Of a stretch of DNA of 6,330 nucleotides, positions 1 to 5,672 are shown one piece after another. The notes under the pieces are model-generated. The model was given only the letters and a program-made list of their open reading frames with translations, was not told where the DNA came from and searched no databases. Source of the DNA: Paracoccaceae bacterium (GTDB lineage Bacteria; Pseudomonadota; Alphaproteobacteria; Rhodobacterales; Rhodobacteraceae). How positions within the stretch are numbered: position 1 is the stretch's first letter; each line of letters opens with the position of its first letter. Made by a program: the position numbers and the translations under genes. The stretch lies in the NCBI GenBank assembly GCA_018222665.1, contig JAAEZW010000119.1, positions 1-6,330 of the forward strand. Direction: 5' to 3'.

Positions 1-46
1 GCCCTTCGGTCACAGAAATCAAATTGCGCCGTAAAATCGTTGCCAT
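1..46 (-). CDS. possible 5' end of an unidentified leftward gene (partial)
   Basis: On the minus strand an ATG at 46-44 opens a frame that stays open to the window edge, giving 15 residues that begin MATILRRNLISVTEG. A weak purine-rich stretch (GGGACG) lies just upstream. A second minus-strand frame here is also open (reading WDEHGNDFTAQFDF after a TGA), but it has no start codon. The piece is too short to identify a family or to prove that it is coding. The reasons for listing it are the divergent arrangement with slyX and the spacer-like character of the bases that follow. It could equally be non-coding, or the remains of a gene in the other frame. Confidence 0.25.
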   Translation of the reverse strand, partial: MATILRRNLISVTEG

Positions 47-66
47 GCTCGTCCCAGATTCAAAAC

Positions 67-98
67 TCGTTATCTTGATGCGTAACCTGACATAACGA
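67..98. repeat. 7-base inverted repeat in the spacer before slyX
   Basis: TCGTTAT at 67-73 is mirrored perfectly by ATAACGA at 92-98, with 18 bases between the arms. It lies between the possible leftward gene start at 46 and slyX at 184, where an operator for a dimeric regulator could sit. No -35/-10 pair near it convinced me, and arms of this length also arise by chance. The rest of 47-165 shows nothing else I can support. Confidence 0.2.
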
Positions 99-170
99 CA
101 GGGCCAAGATTTGTTGAAACTATTGCATTTTCAGGGCAGAGGGTTCAATGCATTGGTAAATCTCTGTGCG

Positions 171-176
171 AAAGGA
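171..176 (+). promoter_or_regulatory. ribosome binding site that sets the slyX start
   Basis: AAAGGA lies 7 bases before the ATG at 184. It overlaps the codons of a GTG-initiated longer reading that would begin at 166. The spacing is right for the ATG and impossible for the GTG, so the ATG is taken as the start. Confidence 0.6.
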
Positions 177-183
177 TGCCCGA

Positions 184-405
184 ATGGATCAAAATGGTCA
201 CGATGTTGAACGTCGCCTTGTGGATTTGGAAACAGCTCTGGCACATCATATCAAGGTGAATGACGAACTGTCAGACATTGTTGCCGACCAATCCAAGCGG
301 ATTGAGGCCCTTGAACGTCGCGTTGGGATGTTGATGCAACGCGAGGCAGAGCGCGAAAGCGAAGGCATTGAATACGTGGCCGATCAACGCCCACCCCATT
401 GGTGA
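184..405 (+). CDS. slyX: SlyX family protein
   Basis: This 73-residue protein is of normal length for the SlyX family (about 70 residues). The sequence is a single charged helix with heptad-like spacing of hydrophobic residues (residues about 8-50: RRLVDLETALAHH, then LSDIVADQSKRIEALERRV), which predicts a coiled coil. It ends in the family's hallmark tail PPHW (PPHY in E. coli). There is no signal peptide or membrane segment, so it should be cytoplasmic. The family is named after its position next to slyD in E. coli, and its function is unknown. The start at 184 is chosen because AAAGGA precedes it at good spacing; a GTG at 166 would add six residues. The next gene lies 73 bases downstream on the same strand, so co-transcription is possible. 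The identification is secure; a biological role is not. Confidence 0.85.
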   Translation: MDQNGHDVERRLVDLETALAHHIKVNDELSDIVADQSKRIEALERRVGMLMQREAERESEGIEYVADQRPPHW

Positions 406-418
406 AATCGAAAGGCCA

Positions 419-447
419 TTGTCAGATGCCGCCTCGTTTACTAAGCT
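419..447 (+). promoter_or_regulatory. weak candidate promoter for the MORN-repeat gene
   Basis: TTGTCA at 419-424 matches five of six bases of the sigma-70 type -35 consensus. Seventeen bases later TAAGCT (442-447) matches three of six of the -10 consensus. Transcription would start near 454, about 25 bases before the ATG at 479. The element sits in the 73-base gap after slyX and would let the MORN gene be expressed separately. The -10 is poor, so this is only a candidate. Confidence 0.25.
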
Positions 448-478
448 GCGCACGACCTTAGAAAAATTGCAGGCAACC

Positions 479-1882
479 ATGACGCGACGTTTACTGACAT
501 CCACCCTTTTTGCGGCGGCATTGATGGCCGCACCATTGGCAGCGCAAACTTCGGATATTGTAATTAAACAATATGATGATGGCGGCATATATGAGGGCAC
601 GTTTCGCAATGGTCTGCAGCATGGAGCAGGTACCTACACATTACCCAATGGCTATCAATATTCGGGCGACTGGGTGGATGGTGAAATTCGGGGCAATGGT
701 GTTGCGCATTTCCCAAATGGATCCAGCTATGAAGGCAGCTTTGTCAAAGGCAAGCCTGAGGGGATTGGCAAAATAACCTTTGCCGATGGCGGCACCTATG
801 AGGGCAGCTGGCTGGATGGGAAAATTTCGGGTCAGGGTGTTGCGGAATACCCAAATGGCGCACGATACGAAGGCGGATTTCGCGATGCAATGCATCACGG
901 TCGCGGTGTTATGACCAATCCAGATGGCTACATCTATGATGGTGATTGGATCAATGGCGTGAAAGAGGGCGCTGCACGCATCACCTATCCCGATGGCACC
1001 ATCTATGATGGCAGTGTTGTGCGCGGCGCGCGCGAGGGTCGCGGGCGGCTTGAGATGCCAGAAGGCCTAATTTTCGAAGGTCTTTGGAAAGCGGGCGAAA
1101 TCAACGGGTTGGGCAAGTTGATCCAACCAAACGGTGACGTTTATGAGGGGAATTTGGTGGATGGTCGCCGCCAAGGCCAGGGTAAAGTGACCTATGCCAA
1201 TGGCGATATCTACGAGGGCAATTTCGAAGATGATCAGCGTGTTGGCCAAGGTACCTTCATCGGCAATGATGGATACCAATACACAGGCAGTTGGGAAAAT
1301 GGACAAATTCAGGGGCAGGGTCAGGTGACCTATCCTGATGGTTCCATCTATACAGGTGACTTTGTCAGTGGTCTGGCCGATGGCACAGGAAAAATCATCT
1401 ACCCTGATGGGTCCAGCTATGAAGGTGGTTGGAGCGCGGGCGTGATTGAGGGCGAAGGCACCGCAATTTATGCCAATGGCGTGACCTATAAGGGCAGTTT
1501 CCAAAACGCGCGCAATCATGGATTTGGCGTGATGACCTATGCCGATGGTTACACCTATGAAGGTGAATGGCAGGACGGAACACGCTCTGGCAAGGGCAAG
1601 GCAACCTTTGCCGATGGCATGGTCTACGAAGGTGATTACCTAAATGGTCAGCGCCATGGCAAAGGAACAATCACATTGACCGACGGGTTCACATATACGG
1701 GTGATTGGGCCAATGGCGAAATCACCGGGCAGGGTGTGGCCACCTATGCCAATGGTGACGTTTATGAAGGTACGTTCCAGCGCGGCAAACGACAGGGTCA
1801 GGGCACCATTCGCTTTGCCAACGGCAATACAGCAAGCGGCCAATGGAACAACGGCGCCTTGGTCAGCAATTCGGATCAGTGA
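479..1882 (+). CDS. secreted MORN-repeat protein
   Basis: This is a 467-residue exported protein of unknown function. Residues 1-22 form a Sec signal peptide: TRR at the N-terminus, a hydrophobic core around LFAAALMAA, and a likely cleavage after PLAA before QTS. There is no lipobox cysteine, and I see no cysteine anywhere in the protein. Ten residues after the cleavage site the MORN repeats begin and run to the end: 18 complete 23-residue units (residues 33-446) and a worn nineteenth (447-467). The unit consensus is roughly P/A-D/N-G-x-x-Y-E-G-x-W/F-x-x-G-x-x-x-G-x-G-x-x-x-Y/F. MORN repeats form stacked beta-hairpins; in eukaryotes they are linked to membrane or protein binding. In bacteria most secreted examples are uncharacterised, so a periplasmic or surface binding role is only inference. 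The ATG at 479 is chosen because the signal peptide begins there, with AGG five bases upstream. A TTG at 368 in the same frame would overlap slyX and bury the signal. The stop overlaps that of the convergent photolyase gene by 7 bases. Confidence 0.88.
   Translation: MTRRLLTSTLFAAALMAAPLAAQTSDIVIKQYDDGGIYEGTFRNGLQHGAGTYTLPNGYQYSGDWVDGEIRGNGVAHFPNGSSYEGSFVKGKPEGIGKITFADGGTYEGSWLDGKISGQGVAEYPNGARYEGGFRDAMHHGRGVMTNPDGYIYDGDWINGVKEGAARITYPDGTIYDGSVVRGAREGRGRLEMPEGLIFEGLWKAGEINGLGKLIQPNGDVYEGNLVDGRRQGQGKVTYANGDIYEGNFEDDQRVGQGTFIGNDGYQYTGSWENGQIQGQGQVTYPDGSIYTGDFVSGLADGTGKIIYPDGSSYEGGWSAGVIEGEGTAIYANGVTYKGSFQNARNHGFGVMTYADGYTYEGEWQDGTRSGKGKATFADGMVYEGDYLNGQRHGKGTITLTDGFTYTGDWANGEITGQGVATYANGDVYEGTFQRGKRQGQGTIRFANGNTASGQWNNGALVSNSDQ
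575..1879 (+). repeat. tandem MORN array with 69-base period and a 621-base higher-order unit
   Basis: Eighteen 69-base units encode the 23-residue MORN repeats, plus a partial last unit (1817-1879). All 18 complete units are exactly 23 codons, with no insertions or deletions. Units 1-9 (575-1195) and units 10-18 (1196-1816) align as two blocks of 621 bases. My hand count gives 93 identical residues of 207 between the blocks, with the best pairs being 9/18 (13 of 23) and 3/12, 4/13 and 5/14 (12 each). DNA identity is diluted, so the duplication is old. This is coding repetition, not CRISPR or a non-coding satellite. Confidence 0.7.
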
Positions 1883-1886
1883 TCCG
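1872..1886. repeat. palindrome holding both convergent stop codons
   Basis: CGGATCA, one central G, then TGATCCG form a perfect 7-base inverted repeat. The TGA that ends the MORN gene (1880-1882) and the TGA that ends the photolyase gene on the other strand (1878-1876) are mirror images within it. As RNA it could fold to a short CGGAT/ATCCG stem with a five-base loop. No T-run follows on either side, so it does not look like a standard intrinsic terminator. A role in ending the convergent transcripts is possible but unproven. Confidence 0.45.
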
Positions 1887-3405
1887 TGCGCGGCACTTCG
1901 GCCTCTAAATAGGCGTCAGCCTCGGCCAAAACGGTGGCACGATGGTCAGGGTTCATACGATCCCATGTGCGATACATTTGGGCCATGCGTGGATTGTTCG
2001 CAAAACGATCCCGGTGCCGCATCAAAAAATGCCAATAAAGCAGGTTAAATGGACAGGCATCTGCCCCCTTTTTCGCCGTCACTTTATACGCGCAAGATTT
2101 GCAATAATCCGACATGCGATTGATGTATGCACCACTGCTGACATAGGGTTTTGATCCCACAACGCCACCATCTGCAAACTGACTCATCCCGATGGTGTTT
2201 GGCGCCTCAACCCATTCAAATGCATCGGCGTAAACCCCCAGATACCATTCATGCACCTGATGTGGATCAACGCCCGCCAGCAATGCGTAATTCCCTGTGA
2301 CCATCAATCGTTGGATATGATGCGCATAGGCCGTTTCGCGGGTTTGTTCGACGGCCTTTGACATGCACAACATTTTGCTGTCACTGCCCCAATAGACATC
2401 GGGCAGGGGACGATCATGTCCTAAATAATTCAAGTTCACATAGTCGCGCCCATTTAGGAAATAAATCCCTCGCATAAATTCGCGCCAGCCCAGGATTTGG
2501 CGGATGAACCCCTCAACCGCATTGATCGGGGCATGACCGTCTTTGAACGCTTGTTCGGCGGTGTCACAGACCTCTTTCGGGGAAAGCAGGCCAATATTGA
2601 TGTAGGGGGATAGGACAGAGTGATAGAGGTATCTATTATCGCGCAACATGGCATCCTGATAATCCCCAAATCGCGGTAATGCATGCGCGATGAAATGGTC
2701 AAGCGCATGCAGCGCGTCGGCACGTGTGACGGCGTATTCAAAATGTTGCAGCGTCCCAAAATGATTGTCAAAACGTGCCTGCACCACCGCAATGACATCA
2801 CGGGTGATTTGATCAGGTGTAAATGGGATTGGACCGGGGTGCGTGACATCCTTGGGCGCGGCCTTGCGGTTGTCATGGTCATAATTCCATTGGCCGCCTG
2901 TGGGTTTTCCATCCTCCATCAAATAGCCCGTGGATTTGCGCATCTCGCGATAGAAATATTCCATTCGCAACGCTTTGCGCCCCTCTGCCCATGTTTCAAA
3001 AACACCGTGTGACGCGAAAAAGCGATCATCGGGAAGCAGTGTGACATCCAATGGCAATGCGGTCATATCGTCGATGACACGCCATTCCGATGGCTCGGTC
3101 AGGGTGATTTTTGTGCATTTATGCTGCGCAGCAATTTTTATAATTTCTGCGCCAAGCGTTTGATGATTTTCTGGATCGTCCAATGTGGTGTAGTGAACGG
3201 TCCAACCATTTTCCCGCAACTCCTGTGCGAAATGGCGCATCGCACTTAAGATTAGGGCAATTTTTTGTGGGTGGTGACGCACATATGTGGCCTCGCCTCC
3301 AACTTCTGCCATAAAAACGATATCTTGCGATGGGTCGGCTGACCGCAATGCGGGGTTGTCGGGCGATAATTGATCGCCCAAAATAACGATGATCTGTCTT
3401 ACCAT
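1876..3405 (-). CDS. FeS-type bacterial cryptochrome/(6-4) photolyase
   Basis: This 509-residue protein belongs to the FeS-BCP (CryPro) branch of the photolyase/cryptochrome family, like Agrobacterium PhrB (a (6-4) photolyase) and Rhodobacter sphaeroides CryB. Members bind FAD, a ribityllumazine antenna and a 4Fe-4S cluster. The N-terminal Rossmann-like antenna domain opens with ILGDQLSP. The helical FAD domain spans about residues 220-470. By recalled alignment to PhrB with a shift of three, the cluster cysteines are C347, C435, C438 and C451, all present with the same spacing. The active-site pair H362-H363 (AHHIQRL), Y421 and Y427, and the electron-path residues W339, W387 and Y388 are also present. 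The protein therefore looks intact. The start at 3405 is preferred because AGGAAA lies upstream within the dehydrogenase gene; a TTG at 3426 would extend it by seven residues. The ATG overlaps the upstream stop (ATGGTAA), suggesting translational coupling. Whether it repairs (6-4) photoproducts or acts as a CryB-like regulator cannot be decided from sequence. Confidence 0.92.
   Translation of the reverse strand: MVRQIIVILGDQLSPDNPALRSADPSQDIVFMAEVGGEATYVRHHPQKIALILSAMRHFAQELRENGWTVHYTTLDDPENHQTLGAEIIKIAAQHKCTKITLTEPSEWRVIDDMTALPLDVTLLPDDRFFASHGVFETWAEGRKALRMEYFYREMRKSTGYLMEDGKPTGGQWNYDHDNRKAAPKDVTHPGPIPFTPDQITRDVIAVVQARFDNHFGTLQHFEYAVTRADALHALDHFIAHALPRFGDYQDAMLRDNRYLYHSVLSPYINIGLLSPKEVCDTAEQAFKDGHAPINAVEGFIRQILGWREFMRGIYFLNGRDYVNLNYLGHDRPLPDVYWGSDSKMLCMSKAVEQTRETAYAHHIQRLMVTGNYALLAGVDPHQVHEWYLGVYADAFEWVEAPNTIGMSQFADGGVVGSKPYVSSGAYINRMSDYCKSCAYKVTAKKGADACPFNLLYWHFLMRHRDRFANNPRMAQMYRTWDRMNPDHRATVLAEADAYLEAEVPRTDH
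3361..3379 (-). promoter_or_regulatory. hairpin early in the photolyase message
   Basis: GGGCGAT at 3361-3367 is perfectly mirrored by ATCGCCC at 3373-3379 around a five-base loop. In the leftward transcript this gives a GC-rich 7-bp stem 27-45 bases after the start codon, within the codons for the conserved GDQLSP motif. Such a stem could slow early ribosomes or affect coupling. It may also be a by-product of codon choice. Confidence 0.3.
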
Positions 3406-4064
3406 TCTATTGATTTTCCTGCCCAATCAAAAAATTGACCGCTGTTTTGCGGTGTCATTTTTTCGATCACTTGCGCCATATGCTGCGCAGCATTTTCAGG
3501 CGTTTGGGTGGGGTGACGTGCGGTGTAATTTGCGCTGAATTTGGTTGCAACCGTGCCAGGATGTAGCGCGATTAGGGCAAGCTCGGGATGCGTGCGCCCC
3601 AACTCAATCGCGCTGGTGCGGATGATTTGGTTTACTGCCGCTTTGGCGGCCCGATAACTGATCCATCCGCCGATGTTATTGTCTCCGATGGATCCAACAC
3701 GCGCCGATAAAACCGCAACCACCGCGGGCGCACGTCGCGGACATAGCCGCTTGATGTGTTTCAAAATCAATGCAGGGCCAATTGCGTTCACTGCGAATTG
3801 ATCGGCCATGCCCTGTGCCGTGACGGCCTGTATCGTTTTTTCAGGTGCATAGCCGTCGATTTCCAAAGCGCCGCTTGCCACGATCACGCGATCAAAGGGG
3901 CCATCAATTTGCGCCATCGCCGCATCAACAGAGGCGGGGTTCAAATAATCCAAACCATTGGTCGTGCGTGAAACACCGGTCACCTGCGCGCCCTGCGCAC
4001 CATAGTGATCTGCCAATGCACGACCGATCCCGCCCGTGTGTCCAAATATCAAAACGTTCTTCAT
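3399..4064 (-). CDS. short-chain dehydrogenase, C-factor/CsgA-like
   Basis: This 221-residue NAD(P)-dependent oxidoreductase has the classical SDR Rossmann fold and is somewhat shorter than the usual 250 residues. The nucleotide-binding glycine motif is GHTGGIG at residues 8-14 directly after beta-strand VLIF. ASGA at 63-66 stands in for NNAG, N93 is the structural Asn, and S120 (or S125) with Y137-x3-K141 forms the catalytic set. HPG at 168-170 follows beta-6. The GSI segment after the serine, the GGW before the tyrosine and the C-terminal [11 protein letters not shown] resemble the C-factor (CsgA-like) subfamily, whose substrates are mostly unknown. It is cytoplasmic, with no signal peptide or membrane segment. 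The ATG at 4064 is chosen because the first beta-strand begins right there; an upstream in-frame start at 4127 adds 21 residues unlike the family, but no strong ribosome site supports 4064. Its TAA overlaps the photolyase ATG by 7 bases, so the two form an operon with this gene first. Confidence 0.85.
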   Translation of the reverse strand: MKNVLIFGHTGGIGRALADHYGAQGAQVTGVSRTTNGLDYLNPASVDAAMAQIDGPFDRVIVASGALEIDGYAPEKTIQAVTAQGMADQFAVNAIGPALILKHIKRLCPRRAPAVVAVLSARVGSIGDNNIGGWISYRAAKAAVNQIIRTSAIELGRTHPELALIALHPGTVATKFSANYTARHPTQTPENAAQHMAQVIEKMTPQNSGQFFDWAGKSIEW

Positions 4065-4179
4065 GCAAATCGAACTAGAGGGGCATACGCGACAATCAAG
4101 CGGTTGTTGTCCCATTGGCTTGCTCATTCACGATATCTGCGTTAGAGCGAAACGCGAAAAGTTAGCTTGGAAAATGACC
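4065..4179. other. divergent spacer between the dehydrogenase and hisS
   Basis: This spacer of about 115 bases must hold promoters for both the leftward dehydrogenase-photolyase operon and rightward hisS. Leftward, CTTGAT (read from 4100 to 4095) could serve as a -35, but the region 16-17 bases on (TAGTTC) is a poor -10. Rightward, the AT-rich GATATC at 4132-4137 is the only -10-like element, and no good -35 sits at the right distance. I see no attenuator, T-box or terminator-like hairpin, so regulation of hisS cannot be read here. Confidence 0.3.
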
Positions 4180-5670
4180 ATGGCCAAAGTGAAAAAACAA
4201 CCGCGCCCAAAGGCGGAAACGCCCAAAGGGTTTCGTGATTATTTCGGAACAGAAGTAAGCGAACGCTCTGAGATGCTCTCTCAGATCGCGGGTGTGTATC
4301 ATCATTATGGCTTTGACGCGCTGGAAAGCTCGGCCGTGGAAACGGTTGAGGCGCTTGGAAAATTTTTGCCAGATGTGGATCGCCCGAACGAAGGTGTCTT
4401 TGCCTGGCAAGAGGAAGAGGGCGATTGGCTTGCCCTGCGTTATGATCTGACGGCGCCCTTGGCACGTGTTTATGCCCAACACCGCAATGATTTGCCAAAT
4501 CCCTATCGCCGCTATGCGATGGGTCCTGTGTGGCGCAATGAAAAACCGGGACCAGGGCGCTATCGTCAATTTTATCAATGCGATGCGGATATTGTGGGCG
4601 CACCCTCTGTTGCGGCAGACAGTGAAATTTGCGCGATGTTGGCAGACACACTTGAAACTGTCGGTATCCCACGCGGGGATTACATTGTCCGTGTGAACAA
4701 CCGCAAAGTTTTGAATGGTGTCTTGGAAACCATGGGGCTTGCGGACGACGCGCAACGCGACGCCGTTTTACGCACGATTGATAAATTCGACAAAGTGGGC
4801 GAGGCAGGCGTGCGCGAACTTTTGGGCAAGGGGCGCTTGGATGCCTCTGGTGCTTATATTGATGGCGTTGGCCTAACTGACGATCAGGCCGCGCCTGTTG
4901 TGGCCTTTCTAACATCGCGAGGCGACACAGCGGCAGCGACATTGGCAAACCTACGGGATGCCATCGGCGGATCAGATGTAGGCGCCGAAGGTGTCAATGA
5001 ACTGGAAACCATGGCCGAATTGTTTGATGCAGGCGGTTATGGCGCGGATCAAATTTTGATTGATCCCTCTGTTGTGCGCGGACTTGGGTATTACACAGGC
5101 CCTGTGTTTGAAGCTGAACTGACTTTTGAAATCTTTGATGAAAAGGGACGCAAACGTCAATTTGGGTCCGTTTCTGGCGGCGGGCGATATGACGATTTGG
5201 TCAAACGCTTCACAGGTCAGGCCGTGCCTGCAACAGGGGTGTCGATTGGTGTGGATCGCCTACTGGCCGCATTGCGGGAAAAGGGACGGATTGGATCAAA
5301 TCCCCTTGGCCCCGTTGTCGTGACCGTGATGGACCGTGACCGTATGGCCGATTATCAGGCGATGGTGACAGAGCTGCGCAATAACGGCATCCGAAGCGAG
5401 GTTTATTTGGGCAACCCCAAAAATTTCGGCAATCAGCTGAAATATGCGGATAAACGCAATTCGCCCATCGCCATTATCGAAGGCGGGGATGAAAAGGACC
5501 AAGGGATCGTTCAGATCAAGGATTTGATCCTAGGCGCACAAATTGCCCAAAATGCCACCTTAGAAGAGTGGAAAGAACGCCCAAGCCAATTAACCGTTCC
5601 CCGTGATCAGATGTTGGCCAAGGTGCGTGAAATTCTGGCGACGCATAACGGTGAAACCCAAGGGGCATGA
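4180..5670 (+). CDS. hisS: histidyl-tRNA synthetase
   Basis: This 496-residue class II aminoacyl-tRNA synthetase charges tRNA-His with histidine using ATP in the cytoplasm. The catalytic core begins with PKGFRDYFG (residues 15-23). The histidine-site segment LRYDLTAPL is at 86-94, and motif 2 spans about 109-140 with the ATP-binding Arg in VWRNE and the loop [12 protein letters not shown]. The HisRS signature [12 protein letters not shown] is at 300-311 and motif 3 GVDRLLAAL at 357-365. The anticodon-binding domain starts near 378 (PVVVTVM) and ends with the GDE...QIKDL block. At 496 residues it is longer than the E. coli enzyme (424), as is usual in alphaproteobacteria. The motif 2 region ([10 protein letters not shown]) is of the alphaproteobacterial type. 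Two in-frame ATGs stand at 4174 and 4180; GGA at 4169-4171 is 8 bases from the second, which is preferred. The longer reading from 4036 would overlap the dehydrogenase start. The gene ends in the start of hisZ, so the two are an operon. Confidence 0.95.
   Translation: MAKVKKQPRPKAETPKGFRDYFGTEVSERSEMLSQIAGVYHHYGFDALESSAVETVEALGKFLPDVDRPNEGVFAWQEEEGDWLALRYDLTAPLARVYAQHRNDLPNPYRRYAMGPVWRNEKPGPGRYRQFYQCDADIVGAPSVAADSEICAMLADTLETVGIPRGDYIVRVNNRKVLNGVLETMGLADDAQRDAVLRTIDKFDKVGEAGVRELLGKGRLDASGAYIDGVGLTDDQAAPVVAFLTSRGDTAAATLANLRDAIGGSDVGAEGVNELETMAELFDAGGYGADQILIDPSVVRGLGYYTGPVFEAELTFEIFDEKGRKRQFGSVSGGGRYDDLVKRFTGQAVPATGVSIGVDRLLAALREKGRIGSNPLGPVVVTVMDRDRMADYQAMVTELRNNGIRSEVYLGNPKNFGNQLKYADKRNSPIAIIEGGDEKDQGIVQIKDLILGAQIAQNATLEEWKERPSQLTVPRDQMLAKVREILATHNGETQGA
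5661..5665 (+). promoter_or_regulatory. ribosome binding site for hisZ
   Basis: AGGGG in the last codons of hisS is 7 bases before the ATG at 5673 but only 1 base before the ATG at 5667 that overlaps the hisS TGA. The spacing favours 5673. Because the site lies inside hisS, translation of the two genes is probably coupled. Confidence 0.5.
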
Positions 5671-5672
5671 CG

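Noticed and set aside
166..183. A GTG start for slyX six codons upstream
   Set aside because: The AAAGGA ribosome site lies inside these codons at correct spacing for the ATG at 184.
368..478. A TTG-started N-terminal extension of the MORN protein
   Set aside because: It overlaps the end of slyX in another frame and would place a clear signal peptide in the middle of the protein.
1067..1519. A long minus-strand open frame opposite the MORN gene
   Set aside because: It is a shadow of the repetitive coding frame (periodic low-complexity translation) with no family resemblance.
575..1879. Regular DNA repetition that could be taken for CRISPR or a mobile repeat
   Set aside because: The period is 69 bases in frame, it encodes MORN units, and there are no identical repeats with unique spacers.
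1887..1930. A rho-independent terminator after the MORN gene
   Set aside because: No stem followed by a T-run is present; this stretch is the coding 3' end of the photolyase gene.
4065..4127. A 21-residue N-terminal extension of the dehydrogenase
   Set aside because: The Rossmann beta-strand begins at the ATG at 4064, as is normal for SDR proteins, and the extra residues look like spacer DNA.
4036..4179. An upstream extension of hisS
   Set aside because: It runs into the dehydrogenase coding region on the other strand and adds residues unlike any HisRS; conserved sequence begins just after 4180.
4142..4948. A 268-residue minus-strand open frame opposite hisS
   Set aside because: It is antisense to a certain gene, rich in Arg, Pro and His as shadow frames are, and has no recognisable domain.
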